A stretch of DNA of 64,000 nt. Origin: JAJAZB01 sp965249815. GTDB lineage: Bacteria > Bacteroidota > Bacteroidia > Cytophagales > Spirosomataceae. The first letter of the stretch is position 1. Each line of letters begins with the position of its first letter. The stretch lies in NCBI GenBank assembly GCA_965249815.1, contig CBDFMV010000003.1:3596001-3660000 (forward strand). The letters are read 5' to 3'. A model generated the notes under the pieces. The model searched no databases. It was not told the origin of the DNA and saw only the letters and a program-made list of their open reading frames with translations. Shown piece by piece: positions 1 through 8,163 of the stretch. Made by a program: the position numbers and the translations under genes.

Positions 1-37
1 CCGAAGAAAACAGCCTTCCCGACTACCGTCCCCGCGA

Positions 38-2245
38 ATGCACCCCACGACCAAACGAATTCTCCGAGTCAGCGCCTGGACCCTGTTGGGCCTGCTCGTC
101 CTGGCGGGCGTCGCCGTGGCGGTGGCCTACCCGAAACGCGAAGCCCTGCTGCACTCGGCCCTTGAGCGGGCCATTCGGAAGGCCGACCGGACCTACGGCC
201 TGCGGGTGAGCCTCCAGTCGGCGCGGTTCGTGGGGCTGACGACGGTGGCGTTTGCCAACGTGACCGTGGTGCCCGCCCAGCGCGACACGCTGCTGCGACT
301 CGACCGCGTGGAAGTGCGCGTGAATCCGTGGCCGCTGCTGCTGGGCAAAATCCGGCTGACGCGGTTGCTGATTCATGACGGACGGTTCCACGTCGTGCGG
401 CGCGATTCCACGTCGAACCTCGATTTTTTGTTCCGGAAACGCACCGACAGCACCGAAACCCGGCGGCGTGTGAACCTCGCCGACGTGGCCGAAGACCTCA
501 CCGACAACCTGCTCGGCTACATTCCCGACGACCTCGACCTGCGCAACCTCGATCTGCGCCTCGACGACGACGACCGGCGCGTGAGCCTCCTTACCGAAAC
601 CGCCGTGATGGACGACGAGCAACTCACCTCGACGCTCCGGCTCAACGGCAATGAAGCCACCTGGCACGTCAACGGGCACCTCGACGGCAGCGGCGAGGAA
701 GCCGACCTGGCGCTTTTTGCTGACGGGAAACCGCTGGAACTGCGGTATTTACAGGAAAAATTCGACGTCTTCTTTCAGGCCGACACGCTCCGCGCCCAAC
801 TGCGAGGCGTGGACCGGTCGGGCGACGAACTCCGCATCGACGGCACCACCGCGACCCAAAACCTGCGGTTTTTCCACCCGGCCGTGGCCGCCGATACCGT
901 CGTGGTGCCCAACTCGGCTCTCGACGCGGTGGTGGCCGTGGGGCCGAATTACGTGGGCCTCGACAGCAGTTCGGTCATCCGGCTGGGCCGGGCGACGGCC
1001 CGGCCGTTCGTGCGCTACACGCTTTCGCCGGTGAAAATCTACGACCTGGCCCTGCACACCGACAACCAGCCCGCCCAGGACGTGTTCGATGCGTTTCCGA
1101 AAGGGCTTTTTGAAACCCTGGAAGGCATTCGCGTGGCCGGGAAACTGCGCTACGACTTCCGGCTGCACCTCGACAGCAGCCAACCCGACTCGGTGCAGTT
1201 CGAGGCGGCCCTGACGCCGACCGATTTCCGAATCCTGCAACTGGGCCGGGTCGATTTTACGCGCATCAACCAGCCCTTCGATTACACGCCCTACGAAAAC
1301 GACAAGCCCGTCCGCACCCTCCGCATCGGGCCGGAAAACCCGGATTTCGTACCGCTCAACGGCATTTCCAAGAACCTCCGGAACGCCGTGCTGACGGCGG
1401 AAGACTTCTCGTTTTTTCAGCACAAGGGCTTTAACGAAAAAGCGTTTCGCGTGAGCATCGCGACCAATTTCAAGGCCAAATCGTTCAAGCGGGGCGGTAG
1501 CACCATTTCGATGCAACTGGTGAAAAACGCCTTCCTGAGCCGCCATAAGGATTTGGCGCGGAAGGTGGAGGAAATTCTGATTGTCTGGCTGATTGAAAAC
1601 CAGCGCCTGGTGCCGAAAGAGCGCATGCTGGAGGTGTACCTCAACCTGATCGAGTGGGGCCGCAACGTGTACGGCGTGGGCGAAGCGGCGCGGTACTACT
1701 TCGGCACGTCGCCCGAAAACCTGACGCTGGGCGAAAGCCTGTTTCTGGCCTACGTGATTCCCAGCCCGAAAAGAGCGCTCAGTCATTTCAACCCGGACGG
1801 TTCGTTGCACGTGGGCCTGCGGGGCTGGTTTAAGTTCGTGGGCCGCATCATGACCCGCCGCGGACTCACCGCCGCCGACACGAGCGCCTACGGATTTTAC
1901 GGCGTGCGCCTCCGCGAAAGCCTGCGGCAGCAACTGTTTCCCTACGCCGACACCACCCGCGTGGCGGGCGACAGCCTGTTGAGGCAACCCGAACCCGAAG
2001 TGAACCCCGACGAGGACGAGCGGGAAGGTGGCGGCGGACTCAACCGCTTTTTCCGTCGGTTGTTTGGACGCGACAAAGACGACGAAGAAAAACAGGCCGT
2101 GCCCGAAGTGGTGCCCGTCAGCCCCGGCGACGTGGAAGCGCCGGTGGTGGAGAAATCGCGGAAGGAACGGCGGCAGGAGCGCCGCGAGCAACGCCGCCGC
2201 GAGCGGGAAGAGCGTAAGCAGCAGGAGGGAGGGGCAAACGAGTAG
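38..2245 (+). CDS. Membrane-anchored peptidoglycan glycosyltransferase (GT51), no transpeptidase domain
   Basis: A 735-residue protein that should polymerise lipid II into glycan strands on the periplasmic face. One membrane segment lies at about residues 8-30. Residues 40-430 look like an AsmA-type envelope domain; this is inference from phrases such as LLRLDRVEVRVNPWPLL. The GT51 domain is at about 440-640, with motif EDFSFFQHKGF (catalytic Glu near 455), GGSTISMQLVKN and ERMLEVYLNLIEWG. No penicillin-binding domain follows. Instead the tail (about 655-735) is highly charged and Arg/Glu rich. It is therefore monofunctional-like but much longer than the usual 230-residue MtgA. The gene converges on trmD with a 21-nt gap. 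Confidence 0.85.
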   Translation: MHPTTKRILRVSAWTLLGLLVLAGVAVAVAYPKREALLHSALERAIRKADRTYGLRVSLQSARFVGLTTVAFANVTVVPAQRDTLLRLDRVEVRVNPWPLLLGKIRLTRLLIHDGRFHVVRRDSTSNLDFLFRKRTDSTETRRRVNLADVAEDLTDNLLGYIPDDLDLRNLDLRLDDDDRRVSLLTETAVMDDEQLTSTLRLNGNEATWHVNGHLDGSGEEADLALFADGKPLELRYLQEKFDVFFQADTLRAQLRGVDRSGDELRIDGTTATQNLRFFHPAVAADTVVVPNSALDAVVAVGPNYVGLDSSSVIRLGRATARPFVRYTLSPVKIYDLALHTDNQPAQDVFDAFPKGLFETLEGIRVAGKLRYDFRLHLDSSQPDSVQFEAALTPTDFRILQLGRVDFTRINQPFDYTPYENDKPVRTLRIGPENPDFVPLNGISKNLRNAVLTAEDFSFFQHKGFNEKAFRVSIATNFKAKSFKRGGSTISMQLVKNAFLSRHKDLARKVEEILIVWLIENQRLVPKERMLEVYLNLIEWGRNVYGVGEAARYYFGTSPENLTLGESLFLAYVIPSPKRALSHFNPDGSLHVGLRGWFKFVGRIMTRRGLTAADTSAYGFYGVRLRESLRQQLFPYADTTRVAGDSLLRQPEPEVNPDEDEREGGGGLNRFFRRLFGRDKDDEEKQAVPEVVPVSPGDVEAPVVEKSRKERRQERREQRRREREERKQQEGGANE

Positions 2246-2266
2246 AAAAGTAGGGGTGATTTTGGC

Positions 2267-2944
2267 CTATTCCTTCAACAAATCCGGACGCCGCTGGCGG
2301 GTGCGTTCAACGGACTGGTCGTGCCGCCACTGCTGGATGCGCGCTTCGTGGCCGGAAAGCAGCATGTCGGGCACGGCCCAACCTTCAAATTCGGCCGGGC
2401 GCGAGTACACGGGCGGAGCCAGCAAATCATCCTGAAAGGAGTCGGTGAGGGCCGAGGTTTCGTCGCCCAGCACGCCGGGTAAGAGCCGGATGACGGCGTC
2501 GGAAATAACAGCCGCCGCCAACTCGCCACCCGACAGCACGTAGTCGCCGATGCTGATTTCGCGGGTGATGAAATGTTCGCGCACACGCTCGTCCACGCCT
2601 TTGTAGTGCCCGCACAGGATGATCAGGTTTTGGGAAAGCGACAGCCGGTTGGCCAGCGGCTGCGAAAATCGTTCGCCGTCGGGGGCGGTGTAAATCACGT
2701 CGTCGTAGGTGCGCTGGGCCTGCAAACTGCGGATGCACCGCGCGATGGGTTCAATCATCAGCACCATTCCCGCGCCGCCGCCGAAGGCGTAATCGTCCAC
2801 CTGTTTGTACTTGTTTTCGGCAAAATCGCGCAGGTTATGGATGACGATTTCGGCCCGACCCTTGTCCTGCGCCCGCTTCACGATGGAGTTGGTGAAGAAA
2901 CTGTCGAGCAGCGGCGGTACGCAGGTGATGATGTCGATACGCAT
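2267..2944 (-). CDS. trmD: tRNA (guanine-37-N1)-methyltransferase
   Basis: This 225-residue protein methylates G37 next to the anticodon using S-adenosylmethionine and so limits +1 frameshifting. SPOUT-family TrmD hallmarks are visible: the start MRIDIITCVPPLLDSFF, DDYAFGGGAGMVL, LCGHYKGVDERV and ISIGDYVLSGGELAA, which form the knotted cofactor site. Length matches the family. It is the last gene of rpsP-rimM-trmD on the minus strand; the rplS gene that often follows is absent, because the next gene downstream lies on the opposite strand. A heptamer palindrome fills the rimM-trmD spacer. Confidence 0.97.
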   Translation of the reverse strand: MRIDIITCVPPLLDSFFTNSIVKRAQDKGRAEIVIHNLRDFAENKYKQVDDYAFGGGAGMVLMIEPIARCIRSLQAQRTYDDVIYTAPDGERFSQPLANRLSLSQNLIILCGHYKGVDERVREHFITREISIGDYVLSGGELAAAVISDAVIRLLPGVLGDETSALTDSFQDDLLAPPVYSRPAEFEGWAVPDMLLSGHEARIQQWRHDQSVERTRQRRPDLLKE

Positions 2945-2955
2945 GGTGGAATGGG

Positions 2956-3029
2956 GAGTGAAAAGTGCAGCGTGGAAAGTGTAAAGTTCTGGCTACGACT
3001 TTACACTTTCCACGCTACACTTTTCACTC
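2956..3029. repeat. Heptamer-built palindrome, rimM-trmD spacer
   Basis: Left arm 2956-2987 and right arm 2998-3029 are complementary at 31 of 32 positions around a 10-nt loop. Within each arm a word like AGTGAAA/AGTGTAA recurs every 7 nt. The right arm contains the rimM stop codon (3024-3026), so the last bases of rimM belong to the palindrome. There is no long T tract directly after the stem, so a simple terminator does not fully explain it. Confidence 0.85.
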
Positions 3030-3551
3030 AGAAAGGTACACGTCGAGCAGGCCCTCAGGCAGGCGCACGGTGAGGGTTTTGGCTTCGGCGTCGTGGCTGA
3101 GCACGATGTCGTTCGTGATGGGAATCAATACTTCGTGGCCCTGATACTCCATCATCAGCAAATCCTGGTGGGGGAGGCTGGCCACGCTGGCGACGGTGCC
3201 GAGCGGCCCTTTTTCCTCGTCGATGACCTGGTACCCAACGATTTCGTGGTAGTAAAACTGGTCGTCGTCGAGTTCGGGCAGGTTGTCGAGGGTGAGCCAG
3301 ATTTTACAGCCGACCAGCTCGCTGGCGGCGTCGATGCCGACCACTTCTTCCAGCTTCACGATGGCACGATGGCCCTGAAGGTTCAGATCGGCGATGAAAT
3401 ACGGCACAAGCTGGCCGTCGCGCTCGATGAGCAGGCTGTCCAGTTCTTCGTACTCGTCGGGCACGTCCACGTCGAGGTAAATGCTCAGTTCGCCTTTCAA
3501 CCCGTGGGTTTTCACCACCTTGCCGAGTTCGTAGCAGTCGTCTTTAGTCAT
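3024..3551 (-). CDS. rimM: 16S rRNA processing / 30S maturation factor RimM
   Basis: A 175-residue RimM, which binds ribosomal protein S19 and helps assemble the 30S head. The N-terminal RimM barrel begins MTKDDCYELGKVVKTHGLKG. A C-terminal PRC-barrel (about 95-170) contains YYHEIVGYQVIDEEKGPLG and DLLMMEYQGHEVLIP. It lies between rpsP and trmD, the standard gene order. The upstream and downstream spacers each hold a long heptamer palindrome, and the stop codon lies inside the downstream one. Confidence 0.95.
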   Translation of the reverse strand: MTKDDCYELGKVVKTHGLKGELSIYLDVDVPDEYEELDSLLIERDGQLVPYFIADLNLQGHRAIVKLEEVVGIDAASELVGCKIWLTLDNLPELDDDQFYYHEIVGYQVIDEEKGPLGTVASVASLPHQDLLMMEYQGHEVLIPITNDIVLSHDAEAKTLTVRLPEGLLDVYLSE

Positions 3552-3562
3552 GATTTGGGGTA

Positions 3563-3638
3563 AGAAGTTAATGGTGAGAAGTGAGATGTAAAACCAACGT
3601 TTTGTCTTTCAACAACTCACATCTCACCACTAACTTCT
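3563..3638. repeat. Heptamer-built palindrome, rpsP-rimM spacer
   Basis: Left arm 3563-3589 and right arm 3612-3638 are complementary at 24 of 27 positions, with a 22-nt loop. The arms repeat words such as GAAGTTA, GGTGAGA and AGTGAGA with a 7-nt period. The element is 11 nt upstream of the rimM start and downstream of the rpsP terminator hairpin. Confidence 0.8.
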
Positions 3639-3648
3639 CACAAGTAAA

Positions 3649-3686
3649 AACAAAACAAGCCCGACTTACGCCGAGCTTGTTTTGTT
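3649..3686 (-). terminator. Rho-independent-type terminator after rpsP
   Basis: AACAAAACAAGC (3649-3660) pairs perfectly with GCTTGTTTTGTT (3675-3686) across a 14-nt loop. On the minus strand the stem is followed by a T-rich run. It lies 13 nt past the rpsP stop. It could attenuate transcription between rpsP and rimM rather than end the operon. Confidence 0.6.
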
Positions 3687-3699
3687 GATAATCAACGAA

Positions 3700-4371
3700 T
3701 TACTCAGCTTTGTCAGCCGGGGTTTCTTCCAAAGCAGCGGCGGGTGCTTCGGCGGGAGCAGCTTCCTCGGCGGCGACGGCTTCGGGAGCCGTTTCCGCTT
3801 CGACCGGAGCGGCGGCAGTTGCTTCAACTTCCGTTTCGGCAACCGGTGCTTCGGCGACGGGCGCTTCTTCAACGACTGCCTCCGCTGCGGGCGCTTCCAC
3901 GACCGGCTCTTCCACCTTGTACTTCTTGGCGATGGCTTCGGCGCGGGCGGCGTTTTTCTTGGCTTCGGCGTCGAGGCGCGCTTGTTTGTCGGCGTCTTTC
4001 TTGGCCGTCACGGAATCCGATTTGCCCGAAATTTTGGATTCTTTTTCTTCTTTCCAGGCGTCGAATTTGCTGTCGGCGACTTCCTGGGTAATGGCTCCTT
4101 TGTTGACCCCCAACTGGAGGTGCTTGCGGAGCATCACGCCTTTGTAGGAAAGCATGGCCCGGACGGTGTCGGAAGGTTGGGCACCGTTGAGCAGCCACTC
4201 GACGGCTTTTTCTTCGTTCAAATTGATGCTGGCCGGGTTGGTGTTGGGGTTGTAGGTTCCGAGTTTCTCGATGAACCGGCCATCACGCGGCGAGCGGGCG
4301 TCTGCGACGACGACGTCAAACATCGCCAGTTTCTTGCGGCCACGCCGCGCCAGACGGATTTTTACTGCCAT
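3700..4371 (-). CDS. rpsP: 30S ribosomal protein bS16 with acidic Ala/Glu-rich tail
   Basis: Small-subunit protein S16. The start is placed at MAVKIRLARRGRKK, the canonical N-terminus, giving 223 residues; an upstream in-frame ATG at 4464 would lie before the -7 box and is rejected. Residues 1-85 are the S16 core (FIEKLGTYNPNTNP, GVMLRKHL). Residues 90-140 are a Lys/Glu-rich linker and the last 85 residues are almost entirely Ala, Glu, Pro and Val. Such C-terminal extensions are common in Bacteroidota S16. First gene of rpsP-rimM-trmD. Confidence 0.96.
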   Translation of the reverse strand: MAVKIRLARRGRKKLAMFDVVVADARSPRDGRFIEKLGTYNPNTNPASINLNEEKAVEWLLNGAQPSDTVRAMLSYKGVMLRKHLQLGVNKGAITQEVADSKFDAWKEEKESKISGKSDSVTAKKDADKQARLDAEAKKNAARAEAIAKKYKVEEPVVEAPAAEAVVEEAPVAEAPVAETEVEATAAAPVEAETAPEAVAAEEAAPAEAPAAALEETPADKAE

Positions 4372-4421
4372 TGCTTGGGTAGTTTGTGGGGGAACCCGTC
4401 CCCCGGTTGTCAATTGGAGCG

Positions 4422-4429
4422 CAAAGATA
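4422..4429 (-). promoter_or_regulatory. Bacteroidota -7 element for rpsP
   Basis: The minus strand reads TATCTTTG, a full match to TAnnTTTG, about 50 nt upstream of the rpsP start. No clean TTTG -33 element is seen. The leader also holds a GGGGGA/TCCCCC hairpin at about 4388-4403. Confidence 0.5.
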
Positions 4430-4456
4430 GGCTTTTCGCCCGAATTTGCGAACCGA

Positions 4457-4500
4457 CGCCACAAAAAAGACCCACCGGGGGGCGGGTCTTTTTCGTGGCG
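4457..4500 (-). terminator. Terminator between the OmpA-family gene and rpsP
   Basis: The arms 4457-4473 and 4484-4500 match at 16 of 17 positions with a 10-nt loop. The GACCC/GGGTC core is flanked by an A run and a T run, so it can end transcription in either direction. It lies 40 nt past the OmpA-family stop. Confidence 0.75.
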
Positions 4501-4501
4501 T

Positions 4502-4540
4502 TCAACTGTAAACTGTGAACTGGCGACTGTAAACTGGCCT
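4502..4540. repeat. Single heptamer repeat arm after OmpA-family gene
   Basis: The word AACTGTA/AACTGGC recurs five times every 7 nt from 4502 to 4540, touching the stop codon of the OmpA-family gene. No complementary arm is visible within 200 nt, so this may be half of a palindrome that lost its partner. Confidence 0.55.
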
Positions 4541-6072
4541 TAGTTGCCCGGATAATCGCGCCACTGGTTGCCCGCCCGGACTTTGATTTCCACCCGCCGA
4601 TTCTGGCGCAGGCCGTCGGGCGAGGTGTTGGGGGCAACGGGCTTGAATTCGCCGTAGTATTCGATGAGCACGCGGCTGGGGTCTTTCAAACCGGCCTTGA
4701 TGAGGTATTTTTTCACCGACGTGGACCGGCGCTGCGAAAGGCGCATGTTGTACGAATCTGATTCGCGGCGGTCGGCGTGGCCCACGAGCACCACCCGGCA
4801 GTCGGGGCTGGCGTTGAGGTACTGCACCAGGTTTTGCAGGTTCTGGTACGAAGCCGTCGGGATGGTGGCCTGGTCGGTGCGGAACTCCACGTTGCTGAAC
4901 AACTCGAGGCAGGTGTCGTTGGGCCGCTTTTTGTCGAGAATGTCTTTCACGATTTTAGTCAAATCCATCGCGACGCCGCCACCCGATACCACACTGTTCG
5001 GTGGGGTGTTAGGTTCTTTGTCGAAGAGGTCGGCCACGCTGTCGCCGTCGCTGTCGGTGTAGAGGCGCGGGTCCACTTCTTTCGGCATGATGGCTTTCAC
5101 GCGGGCAATGGCCGTGTCGATCGTCGGGTTGTACACCGGCGGGATGAGTTCTTCGGGCGAAACCCACTTGAGGTGGTACCGACCGGCTTCGGGCGGGTAT
5201 TTGCCGTCTTTGGTCACCATGGCGGCGTTACGACCGATTTTGTACGTCAGGTTCAGGAACGCGTAGCCGTAGCGGTCGTGGCGGCCGTCGCCTTTGTCGC
5301 CGAAGACGAAGATGCCCGCGTTATGGTCGTCCACCACGCCGCCTTTGGTCATGTCGATTTTCGACGAATTCACGAAATTAAGCTGGTAAGCCAGGCCGAT
5401 GTCGAAGCGCTTCGACAACTGGTATTCCAGCGAAAGGCCCACGGGCACCACGATGTCGCGGGTGTACTGCGAACCGTAGTCGGTCCACTTGCCCGACGTA
5501 GTGGGGCTGGTTTCGGGAATGTTCGACGAGCCGAGCAGCTTGTCGGGGACAAAACCGGGAAAGCGAACGTCGCTGGTGATGGCGTACACGTTGGTGTCGA
5601 ACCAGTTGTAGCCGATGCCGCCGAAGACGTCGAATTTCCAGCGGCGCAGTTTGCGGCTGCCTACGAGGAGCGATTTCAGGTTGATGTCGCCCGTGAGGGT
5701 TCCCTGGAAGAAGTGCGAGTTGAAGTAAGCGTTGTAAATGTTACGGTTGCTGCCACTCAGGTTGCCGGCGTCGAAGTTGAGTTTGAGGCCGAAAATGTGC
5801 GAGAGCTGTTTGTTGACCGAGCCGCCGATGGCGAAAGTGAACGGCTTGGCGGCACTACCCCGCCAGAAGTCGCCTTCCTGGAGGTCACCGTAGAATTGCG
5901 TCGGACCACCGCGCAACGACACCGACCACGTATTCATTTTGACGGTACCCTCGTAGGAGCGACGCTGCGACCTCCGTTCGGTGCGCGAGCTGTCGGATTG
6001 CGCCAGAAGGCTGGGCGCGGCGGTAACCAACAGACCAAGAAGCAGAAAGCGTGAGAGGGAGTACTTCTTCAT
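4540..6072 (-). CDS. OmpA-family outer membrane beta-barrel protein
   Basis: 510 residues from MKKYSLSRFLLLGLL, which starts a clear signal peptide ending near SLLAQ; an ATG 45 nt upstream is less likely. Residues 35-290 look like a beta-barrel with many aromatic, alternating segments (WSVSLRGGPTQFYGDL, HIFGLKLNFDAGNL). The C-terminal OmpA peptidoglycan-binding domain (about 385-505) has the expected VEFRTDQATIP, VVLVGHADRRES and LSQRRSTSVKKYL. It should link the outer membrane to the cell wall. Transcribed in the same direction as the RNase P RNA gene just upstream. Confidence 0.88.
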   Translation of the reverse strand: MKKYSLSRFLLLGLLVTAAPSLLAQSDSSRTERRSQRRSYEGTVKMNTWSVSLRGGPTQFYGDLQEGDFWRGSAAKPFTFAIGGSVNKQLSHIFGLKLNFDAGNLSGSNRNIYNAYFNSHFFQGTLTGDINLKSLLVGSRKLRRWKFDVFGGIGYNWFDTNVYAITSDVRFPGFVPDKLLGSSNIPETSPTTSGKWTDYGSQYTRDIVVPVGLSLEYQLSKRFDIGLAYQLNFVNSSKIDMTKGGVVDDHNAGIFVFGDKGDGRHDRYGYAFLNLTYKIGRNAAMVTKDGKYPPEAGRYHLKWVSPEELIPPVYNPTIDTAIARVKAIMPKEVDPRLYTDSDGDSVADLFDKEPNTPPNSVVSGGGVAMDLTKIVKDILDKKRPNDTCLELFSNVEFRTDQATIPTASYQNLQNLVQYLNASPDCRVVLVGHADRRESDSYNMRLSQRRSTSVKKYLIKAGLKDPSRVLIEYYGEFKPVAPNTSPDGLRQNRRVEIKVRAGNQWRDYPGN

Positions 6073-6130
6073 GCGAAAGGGTGTTTGCGAACACGACTGG
6101 GTTGGGAATAAAAACAAAATGTCATTTGTG

Positions 6131-6593
6131 GAAATAAGCCTGTAAGCCGGGTTCTGTCGCGGCTTGCGCCGCGTCTTATCATTTATCTGGGACGGCGGTC
6201 ACCCGTCGCCTCCAACGACCTACCCGCTGGCACCGGGCGAGCCACCCTTCGTTCCAGTTGGCAGTTTGCAGCAGGCAGTTAGCAGTCGAATGCAGGATTT
6301 TCACTGCGCACTGCCTACTGCCTACTGCCCACTGTTGCCTGGCCCCGCCAGCTTATTTGGTCTTTCAACTCGTAAGGTTTACCGTGCCCCCGGCGTCGCC
6401 GTCGGAGCGGTAGGCTCTTACCCTACCTTTTCACCCTTATCCCGAGTACTCGGGACGGTTTGTTTTCTGTGGCACTGGCTGTCGCGGTTTCGTCGCCAAA
6501 ACCGTGCCTTCCCGTTAGGAAGTACGATGCTCTGCGTTGCCCGGACTTTCCTCCTCCCGACCTTCGTCGGGAAGCGATAAGACGGCTTATTTC
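6131..6593 (-). ncRNA. rnpB: RNase P RNA (bacterial class A) with a peripheral insertion
   Basis: The catalytic RNA that cuts 5' leaders from pre-tRNAs. On the minus strand the 5' helix P1 (GAAATAAGCC) pairs with the 3' end (GGCTTATTTC). Universally conserved blocks are visible: GAGGAAAGTCCGGGC near the 5' end, AAAGACCAAATAAGC, GGTGGCTCGCCCGG, the P4 partner region near GGGTAGGTCGTTGG, and GACAGAACCCGGCTTA at the 3' end. At about 463 nt it is longer than the usual 350-400 nt. The surplus is an approximately 80-nt heptamer palindrome between the GGCGGGGCC block and the GGTGGCTCG block, where helix P12 normally lies. Confidence 0.96.
6254..6342. repeat. Heptamer palindrome inserted in RNase P RNA
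   Basis: Inside rnpB, the arms 6260-6286 and 6303-6329 pair at 22 of 27 positions. The plus-strand right arm repeats CCTACTG/CCCACTG/CGCACTG, and the left repeats GGCAGTT/GCAGCAG, all with a 7-nt period. The insert would extend a terminal helix without disturbing the conserved core. Confidence 0.85.
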
Positions 6594-6596
6594 TCA

Positions 6597-6626
6597 CAAA
6601 TGTACAACGCCGGGCCTCGCGGCAAA
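6597..6626 (-). promoter_or_regulatory. Promoter of rnpB
   Basis: On the minus strand TTTG (6623-6626) is followed after 18 nt by TACATTTG (6597-6604), an exact Bacteroidota promoter. The predicted start of transcription falls within a few bases of the RNase P 5' end at 6593. Confidence 0.85.
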
Positions 6627-6705
6627 ACGTTGTTGGGGCAAAGAAACAGAAAATTGTCCAGTTTTAAACCCCCGGCTGCGGGTAAAAAAATTATGCCAAT
6701 TCGGC

Positions 6706-8163
6706 TCAGAGGCCGTCCACCGTCAGGGTTAAACGCCCTTCGGCAAGCACGACCGCGAGCAGAAACTCGGGCGTCAGGTACACGCCTTCGGGGCGGATTT
6801 CGCGCAGGGAACCGTTGAGTTTTACGCCCTTGGCGAGGCTTCGCTCCTGCATCGCGGCCTGCACCTGCCGCCGGGCCGCGTCGAGCTGGTCACCGACGGA
6901 AAACCGGAACGCGTCCTGAATCTGGCGCGCAAAACGGCCGTGTAAAAACCAGTTGGCCGTGCGGGCCAGCAGGCTGCGGGTATCGAGGTCGTAGTCGAGG
7001 TCGCGGAGTTCGATGGTTTTTTCGGTGGGGTCGTAAAACGGAATTCCTCGAAAATACACCGTACCATCCAGGCTGCCTTTCACGCCCACTTTCAGGATGA
7101 GCCGGTCGTCGCTGCCGTACAAATCCACGTCGGTGACGGTGATGTTGTAACGCCCCTCACTAAAACTGAATTTCCGGCCCACGAGGGTATCGCTCAGCAG
7201 CCGCCGCGCTTCGGCGTGGGTCAGTTGGGCCACGAGGCTGACCCGGAATTCGTCGGGCACGGTTGGCACGAGTTTCAGGTCGGGCACGTCGCTGACGGTG
7301 CGTACGGATGGGCGTTCGCCAAACACCGTCTGCGTCACGGCCCGGATGCCCACCGTGGCCCGCACCCGCTGGCCGTCGGGGCGCAGGGGCGTCATCACCA
7401 GTTCGGTGGGAGTTAGTTTGAGCCAGGCGCGGTATTTCTCCGAAAGCAGGTAGGGCTGGAGGGCCGAATTCCACGCCTGAACAACGTACTTGCGGATTTC
7501 CACGTTTTTCCGCACGGCTTCGTCGATGCCTTTTGTGATAGTTTCCTGCCGGTTGTTGAGGATTTTCCCCACGATTCCGGCAATCGGTAGGTTGATGGGG
7601 CCGAGTTTCAGCGTGGGTTTTGATACCCAATCGAAACCCTGCCACGTGGTGCGGGTCCGGGCTGACCAGTCGGGGTCAATGGAAAAACCGGTGGTAAAGC
7701 GCACGTCCACCTCAAACTCGGTTTCCTTGTAGGTCGAAAGATTCAGGCCCAGCGGCCGGAACCCGTAGCCAAATTTGGCCCACACTTTCAGCGGAACATG
7801 TACCCGGAACGTGTCGGTGGTGGCTTCCACCCGAATGGGAGCGCGCTTCCAGACTTTGCAGGCGAAGTCGTCGGTTTCGAGGCTGTCGTCTTCGTACAAC
7901 AGGCCCTGCAGCCGGGCGTTGAGTTGGCGCGTCACCTCCGCCGTGGAGATATCGACGGGCACATTAATGGTCGAAAGGTAGCGGTCAGAACTCACGGAGC
8001 GGGTTCGGTAGGTTTCGGTGGGGGCTTTGGGCTGGGTTTGGGTGGCTGTCTGGCAGGACAGCGCAAGCAGGAAGATCGAATGAAGAACAAAAAATGAAAT
8101 TGAATGAATGAGGAAAGAGAAGTTGCCTTTTAACGTTTTCATTCGCTGTTCCCTGTTTTTCAT
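6706..8163 (-). CDS. DUF4403 family lipoprotein
   Basis: A 485-residue envelope protein of the DUF4403 family, whose biochemical role is unknown. The first ATG overlaps the stop codon of the upstream gene (ATGA), which favours translational coupling; an ATG 21 nt further in (8142) is an alternative. A hydrophobic stretch ends in LLALSC, a lipobox. Family-typical text includes ISTAEVTRQLNARL and TWQGFDWVSKPTLKLG. The signal-peptide codons around 8085-8125 are made of short repeated words (TGAATGA-like), resembling a heptamer arm that has become coding. Confidence 0.8.
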   Translation of the reverse strand: MKNREQRMKTLKGNFSFLIHSISFFVLHSIFLLALSCQTATQTQPKAPTETYRTRSVSSDRYLSTINVPVDISTAEVTRQLNARLQGLLYEDDSLETDDFACKVWKRAPIRVEATTDTFRVHVPLKVWAKFGYGFRPLGLNLSTYKETEFEVDVRFTTGFSIDPDWSARTRTTWQGFDWVSKPTLKLGPINLPIAGIVGKILNNRQETITKGIDEAVRKNVEIRKYVVQAWNSALQPYLLSEKYRAWLKLTPTELVMTPLRPDGQRVRATVGIRAVTQTVFGERPSVRTVSDVPDLKLVPTVPDEFRVSLVAQLTHAEARRLLSDTLVGRKFSFSEGRYNITVTDVDLYGSDDRLILKVGVKGSLDGTVYFRGIPFYDPTEKTIELRDLDYDLDTRSLLARTANWFLHGRFARQIQDAFRFSVGDQLDAARRQVQAAMQERSLAKGVKLNGSLREIRPEGVYLTPEFLLAVVLAEGRLTLTVDGL

